From Parelaphostrongylus tenuis (Eukaryota; Nematoda; Chromadorea; Rhabditida; Metastrongylidae): 64,000 nt of DNA. The stretch lies in the NCBI GenBank assembly GCA_019055375.1, contig JAHQIW010000049.1, positions 62,001 through 126,000 on the forward strand. The letters run 5' to 3'. Within the stretch, counting starts at the first letter, position 1. Each line of letters starts with the position of its first letter. This document shows positions 45,936 through 57,842 of this stretch, one piece after another. Below the pieces are notes generated by a model that did no database searches, was not told the origin of the DNA, and worked only from the letters and a program-made list of their open reading frames with translations. Both the position numbers and the translations under genes were made by a program.

Positions 45936-45999
45936 AAATTGAGATAATGAGACTTGTAAAATAAAATCAAATCAGCATATACACATAAATATACAAATT

Positions 46000-46252
46000 A
46001 TACCCAATATGCGGAGTGCTGTGCAAAACCATTTGCGTCAGCCGAAAATCGAACCCAGATCTCACTCTTTCCGAGAGCGTATGCTAACCGTCGCACTACC
46101 GACGCTCGTTTTGCACAGCACTCTTATTTACGCTATAACGCGTTGTCTGCCAACAGCCAACCGTCGACGGTCTGGCGGGGCAGCCGCTATCGGCATTGAA
46201 CCCACTTTTGTTGACAGATATTGGATATCGATAATCAGTCTAAATTATTTCT
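46000..46252 (-). repeat. tRNA-derived repeat family C with upstream segment, minus strand
   Basis: The reverse complement holds GATATCCAATATCTGTCAAC, GACGGTTGGCTGTTGGCAGA, then GAGCGTCGGTAGTGCGACGG (A box), GGGTTCGATTTTCGGCTGACGC (B box and acceptor end) and TTTTGCACAGCACTCCGCAT. Acceptor-like ends GCGTC and GACGC still pair. Confidence 0.78.
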
Positions 46253-46255
46253 GAA

Positions 46256-46400
46256 TAAGGTGCTGTGCAAAACGAGCGTCGGTAGTGCAACGGTTAGCAT
46301 GCGCTCCCGGAAAGAGTGAGATCTGGGTTCGAATCCCGGCTGACTCAAATGTTTTTGCACAACACTCCACATTGGGTATACTATAAACATCATACCACTG
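46256..46400 (+). repeat. tRNA-derived repeat family C, plus strand, head-to-head with 46000
   Basis: GCGTCGGTAGTGCAACGG, GGGTTCGAATCCCGGCTGA and TTTTTGCACAACACTCCACAT. Its A and B boxes fit consensus better than any other copy, making it the best candidate for polymerase III activity. Confidence 0.78.
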
Positions 46401-46607
46401 CAAGTGGCAGTCAAAATAGAAAGAGTTTATACAAATTATATATTTTATGCTATGTTGACGAGAAAGTTGTGGCTTATGTATCGATGAATAGTTCCATTTG
46501 ATAGTGGTTACGTTATACATATTTTCTGTGAGTATCTCTCGTTTCATGTCTAATTGCTAATGACGTGTCATTTGTTGTTTATTTTATATTTCTTTCAGAA
46601 AGAATGC

Positions 46608-46930
46608 TGGTTGGTGCAAAAGTAATTGCGGTTTTAGGCTGTGGATTTACACTAGGTTGCGAAACACCACAGTCAACTTGCAACATCAACAGCGCATTTG
46701 GCCCAGAATGTGTTTATGAACATTTAGTGTAGCAGTTATTCAAAAAGTTTCATGACAGACACCCTTCTCAATAAAGCCTAAACCGCATTTACTTTTACTA
46801 ACCTCATCGGGAGTCATCGGAAAAGCAATCATCGAAACTGACCCTCTTGCGACTACGCGAGTTGATGTGAAAGAACTCAACGACAACCAACCTTCATTCT
46901 CGCCAAAACAAGTGATTAATGGAAGTAACT
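46608..46930 (+). mobile_element. mariner-type transposon 5' remnant
   Basis: Begins with the mariner-like inverted-repeat sequence GGTTGGTGCAAAAGTAATTG. It continues with decayed N-terminal transposase sequence (parallel to 54000-54335) to about 46915. A reverse-complement-like end, ACCGCATTTACTTTTACTAACC, lies inside at 46782-46803. The 46608-46805 piece could therefore be a short MITE, or a second element end nested in the first. Confidence 0.75.
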
Positions 46931-47439
46931 GAGCTTAACCAAGCTCTGAGACTGTAGTTGCTTATACGCCAACCTGCCACATCACTATACGTTTCCCGAA
47001 CTAGCTCGTCAATTTTCTGGTCAAGTGAACCCCTACTGCACAACAAGGCTCTCCCTGATCAACGAGGTTGAGCTCCCTCCTATAATGGCGACCTGAGAAC
47101 GAGTCCTCTTTTGTACGAAGTTTCCACTCAGATGTTTACTAGAGAAGAAACTATCATCACTGAGAGGGAGTACATAAGATTTATGTGATAAGAATATTCG
47201 TGAGTGATGTGGGCCAAATGAAGAATACATACTATTCCTTTAAAAAACTATAAGGTATAGCAAGGACTAGTCAACTTTCCATTTAGGAGCAAATGCAAGG
47301 GTCTCCACTAACGTTGCAGGATCTATTAGAAAAAGAAGAATGTCGAGAAATTTCTCCAACCACACTACAAAAATCCTAGACATTCAAGATGACTTCGTAC
47401 GTGCCCAGTCTGTTTAGAAAACAATACCAAACTTGGCAA

Positions 47440-48270
47440 CTTTTATAGTTACCGCCAGAGATTGTCAAGCACGCTTTACAGAGGTTATTCGGTCACATGT
47501 ATGGACACAGTCAGACTTTCTGAACAAGCAGGACTAATGGCGATGATAACATTGAGCTACAGTCATAAAAGGTTGTTCAGACAACTGTTTGTTCAGTGTC
47601 TTTGTCGACTTTGTGAAAGAGTGCCATACCTCCAAAACGAACATCGGCTAGTCGGTGAGCTCGTCGACAAAATTTCTCTAGAGAACCCTATTTGATGCGA
47701 TCACTCACCGATGCTCCACAAAAACAGCTTCATCGTCGTCAAAGGGACCATTGAATCATCATTATTTTGCTAGAGTTGTTCATCTTCTTATTCAGTGGGC
47801 AATTAAGTCGTCCAATTTGAACGAGATGGGCAAATGCATCAATGAGGTAAATTTGTGTGAAATCGTTTTTGCTGATAACACCGTCCTTTTTCGAGGAGTA
47901 CTAGTGAAGTATAGGTGATGCTCAATGAGATAAACAAAGTGGGAAAAGAATTCAACTCCAAGGAGATCAGAAATGGATTTAGATGATAAAAACTAACGAC
48001 ATGATGTTAGGTAGATGCTAAGGAAGTAAATAATGGTTCTTCGACCGCAAAGACTTCAAGTCTACGTTAGTTTACGTTCACGAACGTGAAAAATATGCAA
48101 TGCAACATCAGGCTGCATTTGTATTTTTTCGAATAAGATCCGACAAATTCTCTGTTCACCTTTCCGACTCAGCCATTATTCCAGCGCTAATCCACACAGC
48201 AGGTACATGGGTTCACATAGCCAAGACAAATTTATGCGCATCACTCACAGAGCGTCTGAAAAATGTCTTC
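47440..48270 (+). mobile_element. decayed LINE reverse-transcriptase remnant, plus strand
   Basis: Fragmented frames show EIVFADNTVLF (the catalytic FADD-type box with the second Asp changed to Asn), then MLNEINKVGKEFNSK, and after more stops a segment resembling the HTAGTWVH and LTERLK thumb region of the LINE at 32800. Stops and shifts throughout. Opposite in orientation to the other LINE pieces. Confidence 0.65.
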
Positions 48271-49050
48271 TGAAGTGATAACAGCGCATACAATATTTAA
48301 GCAAACGCTCACTTCGACTCACCGAGAGCCATCACCTCTACAATACCCAGGAAACCAAACACTGACAGAGACATATGGATGGCTAGGTCATGAAGGAATA
48401 AGAGATGTTGGCAAATGATAGAGGGATAATAGTACTGTGAAGTAGAAGGTGTTGACTGAAACTCATCAAAAGAAGAGGTACTTCCTGAACAATTACTTCT
48501 TTTATATTGAACATAAATCAGTTGCATGTGCAGCAGGAAACTGTAAGTTAGGTGAGGTATATATAGCTCGTACGATTTCACTAAACTTTTCTATCAACAA
48601 ATACATTTTCTCTATTTTTTCAAGAATTTCTGGAGGTGTTATGGTAATGTGCAATTTTTCTTATTGCCTATAAACCCAGATAAGCATATATCTCATTAGG
48701 AAAGGAGCGTGCGTGAAAACCGCGAAAAGCACACGAAAAAATTTGCACGAATAATAAATGGTCAACATAAAATATGCATGAGAGATTTGTTAGCGATTCT
48801 ATTTGACATAGATTCACGAAGCGATAAAGCCGATTTATTCTAGCTGAAATTAAAACCGATTCCTCAATTCATCACAAACTGCGAAAAATCCTTAGAACTG
48901 AGCAGGATTTATTGAATCGACAAAATTATTAAGATTATCAAAAGACATTGAAATGCAAATTGTTTCGAATTAATATAGCGTAATAACATGTGAGGCTACT
49001 TTCTTAGGTGTTTTTTTGCTTTTATAATTTATTTTTCTCACTGTTAATTT
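48270..49050. other. intergenic, nothing recognised
   Basis: Short ORFs (up to 90 codons) without motifs. Confidence 0.45.
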
Positions 49051-49059
49051 TAATACCCT

Positions 49060-49131
49060 TCAACATATATATATATATATATACATATATGTATATATGT
49101 ATGCATGTTATGTATGTATGTATGTATGTAT
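49060..49131. repeat. AT then TATG microsatellite
   Basis: Runs of TATATATATATATATA, then ATGTATATATGTATGCATG and a (TATG)n tract. Confidence 0.9.
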
Positions 49132-49148
49132 TATAACTTGCATCGATG

Positions 49149-49568
49149 TCACAAAGATTGTCTAAGGACATTAACGATCGATGCGGAAGATTCTAGGAGC
49201 GTCTGAATAAATACGATCAATCCAACTGTAAACCGCAGGTAACAATACCTCGTAATCACTAGTGATATGCCAGATAAGACTGTTATTTCAATGGACACGT
49301 GCATTACTAGCCCATTTGATTTCCATCCGTGATCACCACTTGGATTACTCAGTAGAAGACATATAAAATGGTGATTATGTTGAAAGCTGATTTTCTGCTC
49401 AGTTCGACTAAAATCTGTGTCTGGTGATTTTTTTCTATAGGAGTGATGAAGATGTTTGACTGACTGGACTGTAGACAACTTATTCTTTCCAGACTCTGAC
49501 GAAGGTGAGACTGTCAAAACGTCAACTGTTCTGTTCGAACTGTTCGAATAAAGATTGTTATGACACAT
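49149..49568 (-). other. unrecognised ORF, 139 codons
   Basis: Minus-strand ORF with a Ser/Thr-rich N-terminal half and a hydrophobic stretch (ITVLSGISLVITRYCYL, then FTVGLIVFIQTLL) that could span membranes. No family recognised and no splice signals; the length is close to chance maxima in this window. Confidence 0.15.
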
Positions 49569-50035
49569 TCTGGCTGGGTTAAGAAGAAAATAAGGATTCT
49601 GAAGATCTTAGAATCAAATATGTAGTGAAGGAGGACAAAGAAAAGGATGGTAAATTAGAATGTTCAACACTTTTTGATCTCAGAAATCCTAATAAAATCC
49701 TCATGAACCATCCCATGTGAGAGCAATAGAATCTTCGTTATTTCACAACTGAAGTAGCCTGAAGGATGCAAAATTTGTCAATTGGAAGACGAAAGGCTCA
49801 TAAGTCATCAACCCGGCTAATTTGTTGTTCACTGGAACAGGCGCTTCGCTGAAGAATATTATATTTTCAATTACAGTGGTAATGCTGACTTTGTACGATT
49901 AACGGATTTGTTACTATTTATACAGATTTTGATGATAACGCATTTGCTTTAAATCTTGCAGAAAATATGCTCATAAATTCAGTTTTACACATACATTTAC
50001 ATGCTTGCATGTATAAATATATACACTCGCGTCGG

Positions 50036-50040
50036 CATGC

Positions 50041-50083
<43 letters not shown>

Positions 50084-50118
50084 GCGCATTATATATATTT
50101 ATGTATATACATGCGTAT
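50036..50118. repeat. AT microsatellite
   Basis: Long TATATATATATATATATATA tract with GT and GC interruptions, abutting the head of the next repeat. Confidence 0.9.
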
Positions 50119-50127
50119 ACACAGGAG

Positions 50128-50420
50128 CAGATCAGTGCACTGGTTAGTGATGCATTTCATGAGGATTAAGGCAATAAACAAAGTGCTGGTTCGATTCCCT
50201 CTTCCCGTACTCTCCTGCAATCATTTAATTGAACGCTTAAGAAAGACTTAGCTCGGCTACCTTCAAGAATGCAAGGGGAATCCTCTCGATCAACATTCTA
50301 CGACATCCATAATCAAGACGATATTCTCAAGCAGCATTCGAAGCTACGCGTGAAATACTTGAAGACCTTTATGGAGGATGAATGCAAGAAATCTTAGCAT
50401 CCATGCAGCAAACTGTGGTA
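50128..50420 (+). repeat. tRNA-derived repeat family A, best copy
   Basis: A-box-like GTGCACTGGTTAGTGATGC and B-box-like GCTGGTTCGATTCCCTC, then the diagnostic CTCTCCTGCAATC, TTAGCTCGGCTACCTTC, CATTCTACGACATCCATAA and TCAAGCAGCATTCGAAGCTA. The head resembles tRNA Ser/Leu. Confidence 0.82.
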
Positions 50421-50769
50421 AAGTATCGTGTGAAATGAAAATTGATTTTTCTTATTATCGGTTTCACCATTCCTTCTACTCAACTCTGTTATGTGTTGGT
50501 TTGGTTGGGGTTTGAGAATTTGCTGGTCGAAACGATTCTTGACGCAATGGAGGTGCTCGAGCTAACAGATTCTTAGAGTTTCATTGATTGATTACAGAAC
50601 GTTGAAGGAGGGTTGAACCAACACGTTCTCATCACGTCGCTTTCTGATACACTGCATAACTACCTACTGCGCTCTTCCGCCTCATAAATAAATAAACGAA
50701 GGAACAAATAGGCGCACTCGCACAAGCGCACAAGCACATGTACATTTAGACACTTAACATATCATAAAA

Positions 50770-51055
50770 AGCTTCCATAGTCAATCATTGCCTGGGGAAT
50801 ACGCCATGCTTTCGACTTTGTTGAGCATAGCTATGGGTGATTGAATGCATATTTGGCTTTACAATGAATGACTTGTTGAGACACGCCGATTATCAAGTCA
50901 CTGCTGCTATCCTTCCAGACAAGTCTGGTACTAATTCACCGACCTGCAAATATACTTTGCAGAAAGACGAAAGTTTTGATGAGCCCTAGAAGTGTGATCA
51001 GACCGACGTTGTTGGGCGCGTCTAACCATTGCACTAGGTGTGCGCAGTCAAACGG
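50770..51055 (-). repeat. tRNA-like repeat family B, diverged
   Basis: Plus-strand blocks GTGATTGAATGCATATTTGG, CAGACAAGTCTGGTAC, CATTGCACTAGGTGTGCG follow the same order as 31376-31685. Confidence 0.7.
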
Positions 51056-51779
51056 GCAACTTCAATTTTGCCCAGGGAAGACCTTGAAGAAGTTGAAAGT
51101 AAGTTTAACCATCAGAATACCTGATTACAAAAATCAGTTTCAAAGATGATTTCACTGCAAAAAATTTGTTTTCTGTCGCTTGTTGATCGACTGTTGGTTC
51201 TTCAAAACGTGTTCTTCACAGAATGAGCTTGAATTTTATTGCTGAGTTGGTCGACGGCATCATTTAACTCAAGAAACACAATGAATAGTAACGCTCTTAG
51301 ATAATTCATTCCGACACGAGCATGAAGGAGAACTAACGAAAGAAGAATAATGGGAAGTGTTTATAGGTCGTATTAGGGATGCTCATATTGCAGAGAGATT
51401 TCATTTGAAGAGGCTTTGCTGTTACAACAAAGGGCTTACGCAAAGACTGACAATCACAATTCTCTAGTGGCCTGGTTACGAAATGATTTCGCGAGACCGC
51501 CGTTCATATTGCTGCCCACAGCAGCAGGAGAGTGCAGTGATTCTCAAAAAAAGAGTGACGAACAAACAATCGAATCCAGAATAAACGCAAGCGATGTGTT
51601 ACGCAGTTATGAAAGGACCGAATTCTAACCGATCTATAACTTTTATTTACTGGCCAACGACAAGACACGGTGAGACAAGTTTATCTCCATATGGGCTACG
51701 TGATACTGGTGTGTAGAATCAACATCTCCATTGAAGTTCGAGTAAACATATTTCTTATACAAAAAAGCGGTCAAATAAA

Positions 51780-52045
51780 AAGAGTTCTATTTGATAATCC
51801 AATACCCAATATCTGCTAAAGTGACTGGGTTATTGCCGATACCGACTATCTGGGCCAACGTGTTGGCTGTTGGTTGCTGACAAATAGATGTGTTTCAGCG
51901 TAGAAAGAGTGGTGGAAAAACGGGTCAGTAGTGCAACGGGTTAGAGTACGCGCTCGGGCATAGAATGATATGCGGGTTCGAGTCCCGCTTACGCAGAAAC
52001 TTTTCGCATCACTCTACATCACTGAGTATAAACATATCCCTTTCA
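51780..52045 (+). repeat. tRNA-derived repeat family C with upstream segment
   Basis: CCAATATCTGCTAAAGTGA, GTTGGCTGTTGGTTGCTGAC and the TTTCAGCGTAGAAAGAGTGG join (1 bp differs between copies), then GGTCAGTAGTGCAACGGGTT (A box) and GCGGGTTCGAGTCCCGCTTA (intact B box), tail CGCATCACTCTACATCACTG. Confidence 0.8.
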
Positions 52046-52214
52046 AAGGTAGGAGAATGAAGTGTTAAGATTGCTTGGACATCATTCATTCATTTATACT
52101 CATTACATCGTAGAGGTGATTGTATACATATCATCTTAACCGATGCATAAACTTCAAAGAGTCTACAATATGTTGAGAGAGTGTTTTTTTACCTCGACGT
52201 GAAAGGTGTCAGTT

Positions 52215-52320
52215 TGTCCATTCTAAAGACTCGTAAGGCTCAGAATACACGGCCTGAGGGATTGAACCAATAACAGTGTGGATTGCTGGGCATTTTGACT
52301 GCTGAGTTTCTTAGAAGCTC
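52215..52320 (-). repeat. weak tRNA-like repeat (family E)
   Basis: Reverse strand has GGTTCAATCCCTCAGGCC, a B-box-like sequence, and CAGTCAAAATGCCCAGC before it. Decayed. Confidence 0.35.
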
Positions 52321-53744
52321 CTGTTGAATTCCAAGATTTGAAGCACATACCAATAAAATACGCAGGTCGTAAGGTAAGACACGAACTGACTTGCTCTGCT
52401 ATGATAAAAGTCTAGCTTTTCTATTCCGCGAATGTTATGAGAATTATTCTACTGAAGTAACTGAAGAAGCAGGATAACCTAAATCTCACTATCATATCGC
52501 TTACTTAGAACTTGGAAATTTTCCGGAGTTACTGAAAATCTCGCATTGGTGTAAATACGCTAACATGAAGATTTGAGCAATGACGCAATCACCAAGAATC
52601 ATAGCGTAAAAATAAGTTGTCAGTTGTGCAGATAACACGTATTTAATTGAAATCGGGTTGTCAAATGTACAAGATGTTAAAATGGGAAAGAAGATGTAGT
52701 TGAGATGAAGCGATTTGTTTTGCCTAGTTTGCCAAGAACTCTTATGGATGACGTAGTTGATGACTGTCGCAGTAGGAAGGATTTCTATCAAATTCCACAA
52801 CTTGGATGCGGCTGGTATGTCGGTTTAGGATGTCGCGCGATAATACACGGAAAGTCGCTGATTCGTCTTCCTCCAAGCCAATCCAGGCTCTCAGCTATGA
52901 CAAGCCGAAAAATTGTTACTGGTTCTGACAGTGATAAACTTCTTCCAATCCACAAGTGAGACGTACGACTAACTTTGTGGTGAACACCTGGAAACGAACT
53001 GCCAGAGCTATCTGAAGATTTTAGGGAGAATCAACCAGCAATCAAGGACACTCGCGAAATTTATCAAAGCTTCGAATGAAAGTCAGAAACCTTTGCGGAT
53101 TAGAACACAAATAGAAGAATTGGGGTGTGATAAAATGAGTATAATGAAGGGGCCCAGGATCGTCGCAGTTCTTCATGTTAGTTGATGTAGATAACTGATG
53201 AAATATCCGCATAAGAATCTAGTACCGTACTCGAAGCTGCTTATCAATAATCACCGTCTATTCGAAACAAATTTAAGAAGCGGAGTTGAGAAATGCATTA
53301 AGTACCTGCAGACACTAACAGGGCAAGGTTCATTACATGTGGCAACAAGTGAAATGACGTCTACTTCCGCCTTCTATTCAATCTGCACATAAATGCAACA
53401 TAATTTCAAAGAGTCACGTTTTTCTTCTGATGCAACAAATTGTATTTCCCATTCAAAGCCTTCCATTGTGCGTCTCTCAGTCATCGGTTTTGCAAAGCTG
53501 CAGTCAAAAATGAAACATGTTACAAGCGGCTCAAACGAGGTAAGAGCGTTTTGGGCTTCACTGATCTTACTAGTAAGAAAACAAAACCAATCATGCTCAT
53601 GCTATCAAGATGGCGCAAAAAGTAGTAAAATGCGTGAATATTTAAATGAATATGACTAAGCTCAAGCACATGTTTATTAATCATAATAGGAGCTCTAGAA
53701 TCAACGCATTATTACCAACGAGAACTATGATTGCTTCATTCCTG

Positions 53745-54335
53745 TAGCATGAAATTGGTGGCTTGGGACTTGGTGAACTTTCAAAAAGCATTTTCTGCAT
53801 CCTGTTGATTGTAGGGAGTCTTTATAGGAAGTTGTCAGATGCTTGAGGAAGCGGTAGCCTGTGGACGCGAAGTCCGGTGAATACGAAAGGTGGGGTAAAC
53901 TTCGTAGCTCAGTTCTTCAATTTTTGTCTGTTGCGCTACGTGTGGCTGTCAACCAGTTGTAATCAAACCGCCAATACTTCTGCACCGACCTATTTCACCC
54001 TACCATCTTGCTTCAAATATCGAACAACCGTACAATGGTCGACGTTGAGTTTCTCTACAACATCTTATATAGAGGATCAGGTTCGATGATTGCTACCAAA
54101 TGTCGTTGTCAACTTCCCATGGCTGGCCATTATGTATTTCATTTTCAAGGCTCTCGTCTCTTTTACGAAACTTCTTTAACCATCGCTGAATTGTGCGTTC
54201 GTTAGCAGTCTTTAAGGCTAAATGCGTTGTTGATGAAGCAAGTTGAATCTGCTACTTTGCGACCCATTTTGAATTCACGAGATCTGAAATCGACGTTACT
54301 TTTGCACCAAGCAACGTCTGTCCCGTGGTCTAGAA
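53745..54335 (-). mobile_element. internally deleted mariner-type element
   Basis: Minus strand begins near 54325 with TTGGTGCAAAAGTAAC (mariner end), then transposase N-terminal fragments (SRVEFK-like start replaced by EFKMGRKVADS; RTIQRWLKKFRKRDESLEN). After only ~300 bp it passes to the C-terminal part, KIEELSYEVYP followed in another frame by HLSYSPDFAS, which holds the third catalytic Asp. The central half with the first two Asp residues is missing. Confidence 0.8.
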
Positions 54336-55227
54336 TAAATATAGAATAAATAGAAAGTAAAACATCATTGGCAACAAAACATAGAGCAAGAAAGCTGTAT
54401 TAGAATAATATAAAACTTGACTGCTTTTTTTCTAGGATTTATCCCGATTTCAAATGAATAATTTCAACAATGCGTAAACCGCCATAAGTTTTACACCGAA
54501 CGGTGATCAAAGACGTCGTTTTGTGAGTGAACATTCTCATGCATCGAATTTGACACCGTGACGTCACACGTCATTCGTATACCCAGAAGACAACGTTGAT
54601 AAGCTTGAGTGATGGCACTACAAATAGCAGTAAAGCTTTTAGGTTCTTCTATTATGCCTCAAATTTCAGTTTTCGTAAAACTCGATATTTCCCCAAAGCA
54701 TAATCGCTTCGTTGGAAAACTTTCCGCTATGTTGTCTTTTGTCCATTTGCCCTAGGGAACGTCATACCGGATTTTCTGAAACATCAGCTGTTCACGTCAT
54801 TACAGGTGAAATAAAAGTTGTCCCTACACGTACAAAATCAGCTAAGTTTGACTATATACTTTCTTAAACCACGAGTATTGGTGATTTTAGACTATTTGTC
54901 AATACCACAAACAAGGCACCACTTCTGGTATACAGGTTCTTCTCTCGCAAAAGATGTTCGTCTTTTTTGAAAGACAAGTCTTCCAGTTACCAAAAAAAGT
55001 ATTTGAATCGAAAAAATTCTTCTATTTCTCGCACAAGTTTTACCATTTTGAAACGAGATATACAAAGTGGTGAAGCCATTCTCAATATATAAGTTGGAAG
55101 ATGTGACCAATTCATAGGTTAAGAGCTATCTGTAGATAAAAATCCCGTGATGACTGGCTTCAATATCACTCCGTCACCCACCTCTGTAGGACACATATTA
55201 TCCCTCCTAATTATTTGACAAGCAGAG

Positions 55228-55520
55228 CGCATGTGGCGCAGTGGTTATAGGTGCCCTACTTCACACACAAGGTCGATAGTTCGATCTCGCGCTTAAGGCT
55301 CATCAAGTCGTCGATCTCTCCGGGCTGATAAATTGATACCAGACTAGTCTCAGGCTAGTCTGGAAGGACAAGCAACACTGATTCGGTACGGCGGGAGGCC
55401 TCAGCGAGTTATTGTAAAGTTCAGATAAGAATTCATTCACCTCAAACGAAGTCAAAAATTGAAGACGAATGCATGGTGCATCACTCAGGTACTGATCAAC
55501 GCCGAGAGCTTTATCCTTCA
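55228..55520 (+). repeat. tRNA-like repeat family B, full-length copy
   Basis: Head GAGCGCATGTGGCGCAGTGG, B-box-like GATAGTTCGATCTCGCGC, then GGCTCATCAAGTCGTCGATC, TCACCTCAAACGAAGTCAAA, GAATGCATGGTGCATCACTC, tail CAACGCCGAGAGCTTTATCC. Confidence 0.82.
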
Positions 55521-55524
55521 CCCT

Positions 55525-56470
55525 TTGATAATTTGAGAGCTCCAAAAAAAGCGAAATGTTTATCAATTCCCCAGACCTTATGGTTCTCTACTGCATCATT
55601 ATGTCTGGAGTACGCTTGAGTTTAGAACTGTGATATACAGCGCGACACACACTATATTAATAACAACTTCCTCTTACTTTACTCTTAACCGTCATCACAT
55701 TTACTGTGCAAATCCCAACATTTCTTTTCGATTCGACTATTCCTATCTCATAATCTCGAAGTAAAGGAATCATTTTGCCAACTGAAGCTCAGTTAAACGT
55801 AAGGCTTTGCGAGAAATTATCACTTGGTAGTAGCCTAATTTCAAGGTAATAAATATCCTTCACATCTGCGATGGAAAATAATTGTCTATGGTGACGAATG
55901 AGAAGATAACCATCATTGCTATCTTGGGACTCCAAAAAAAAAGAAGAAATATTGCTTGAAAAGTAAATTATCCTCAAATAGGAAATATTCTGCGGCAACT
56001 GCAATTTGCTTGTGAAGACAGGCCATTAGTTTAATTGAACACAAACGTCATTGCTTCTTCTCAGTTATCACGTTATTTTATTGCTCTTTGTGAACAAATA
56101 TATAAAATAGCACAGTGTGATCGTTTTTCGCTGAAGAAAAAATCGCTCACGAAATATTTCATTGCTTGCCAAGCTCTTAAAAGCGAAGGTTGTCAATTTC
56201 CGTCTCGTTTGATGCGTTGTTTAGTTACTATGCAAAATTGATGTCATTTTCTCATAAGGTTAGCATCACAATAGTCATATATTCCATGTCATAATGCTCC
56301 GTTTTGCTTTTTTTCCAAGGGAGTTACGGTAGTATTAGTTCGTGTCATAATAATGTTGCTCCTGAAAGAGTGTGATATGAAGGGCTTCACTTTAGCATCA
56401 CCAGGCACTACGTTGACGTAAAGAAAGGATAATGATATAATCAGTAACAGCTTCAAATATACCTACGAAA
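55525..56470. other. intergenic, nothing recognised
   Basis: Short ORFs without motifs; AT-rich. Confidence 0.5.
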
Positions 56471-56484
56471 TTGAGTGGAGAGCA

Positions 56485-56665
56485 GAAATTCGACCTCAGA
56501 CGGAAGCTAAACCAGCCTTCCATCTATACGGGGGCACAGGGGCGTAAGGGTGTAGTGATATCACACTCCCCGGTATGGTGAAACGCTGGTTTGAAATCCC
56601 GTCTGAGGTCGAATTTTTTCTCACCACTGCTCGGTTCTCTTAGATATATTTGAAACATCATAACA
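56485..56665 (+). repeat. tRNA-like repeat enclosed in a 17-bp perfect inverted repeat
   Basis: AATTCGACCTCAGACGG near 56487 faces CCGTCTGAGGTCGAATT near 56600. Between them lies GGGTGTAGTGATATCACAC (A-box like) and GCTGGTTTGAAATCCCG (B-box like). The 3' segment AAACATCATAACACTGCCAAG resembles the family C tail. Confidence 0.65.
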
Positions 56666-56844
56666 CTGCCAAGAAGGAGCAAATACATAAGAGATCATGG
56701 ATTTGTATAAATAGTAATTACAATGATAACAGAGTACAAAAAAGCGTTTTCGTGTAGATTCCCATATGTGGCAAGGTAACCAAAGTGTTAAAAAATATGT
56801 ATCCAATAACGTTGATAGCAATCTGATAATCACTTAACATGTTT

Positions 56845-57090
56845 TGAGCCGTTGTGGGGTATGATAAGGGCATTTATACAGTGCTCTACAGGAGCCTGTC
56901 TCGTCCTTCCGGACTCCCAGTAGCCCAGTCTCACCCGGTTTAGTCGATCCCTTGGAGATATACCTTAAAGGAATCGACGCCGAATAATACACCACAGCAT
57001 GTCAGAGGAGACTGCGCTACTGAGAAGTCCGGAAGGACGAAACAGCGCCTTCAGCATGTATGACTACTCCGCTCAGTTGTTATGTGAGCG
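56845..57090. mobile_element. foldback element related to 7688-7848
   Basis: CAGGAGCCTGTCTCGTCCTTCCGGACTCCCAGTAGC-type left arm and CTACTGAGAAGTCCGGAAGGACGAAACAGCGCCT-type right arm are inverted. GAGCCGTTG at the outer end and the CTGTxTCGTCCT core tie it to the intron 3 element. Loop ~100 bp. Confidence 0.75.
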
Positions 57091-57842
57091 AGGTATATTG
57101 CACGAACAGTACAACTCAAGCTTGATAGTCAATTTTTATATTAACACTTGATTTACTTTATCTATTTAAGTATTGATATAAAGGTTTAATTATCTAAGCT
57201 TGAATGGTTCTAGTCGTGTAATTAGTCAATCATTATGACATAAATACCAACACCGAGTATAGATGTATATGCAGACAAAAAATATATACAATGTCATGAT
57301 TACTGTATAAGACTTGTAAGGCTCGTCAATCCACCAGTTGTACGAATTGTACAATTGAAAGTAGTGTTATCGTGAATTTATAGAATATGAGTAGACAGCT
57401 CATATCTAAGTGATCATGGACTTCAACTATAAGGTAATAGTTGAACACTATTTCACAAGATCATTCAAAAGCATAAGTTATGGGCTTCACAGGTAGAAGG
57501 AAGTAATTGAAGATTACTGTAGATTACCAAGGTGCTATGGGAGCGGGAGAGTTTTATATTGGAAAAGACCTAAGATAAGAAACGATGTATGCTAAATGGA
57601 AACAGGGAAACAGACGTTATAAGTTTGTGAATGGAGAAAGTAGAATACTGTTATGTTTGCCTCGAATTGGTTGGATTGTTTGGCTTGGTCGCTTCTCGTT
57701 TGTTTCGAGCATGTACCCAGGTACGCGCCTGAATGCGGTGGTCCTCATGTAGGTGGCGTTATACGCAATAAACATGTGATTAAATGTTAAATTATTGAAC
57801 TTAGAAAACTGCCTAGTGAGGTTAAATGGAGACTTTTTGATA

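Noticed and set aside
46262..46345. Possible functional tRNA gene
   Set aside because: Boxes A and B are good, but the same 3' tail occurs in every copy, a mirrored copy is adjacent and the anticodon region varies between copies; a SINE fits better.
50036..50118. Replication origin or promoter TATA in the AT tract
   Set aside because: Simple TA microsatellite with no associated gene; several similar tracts exist.
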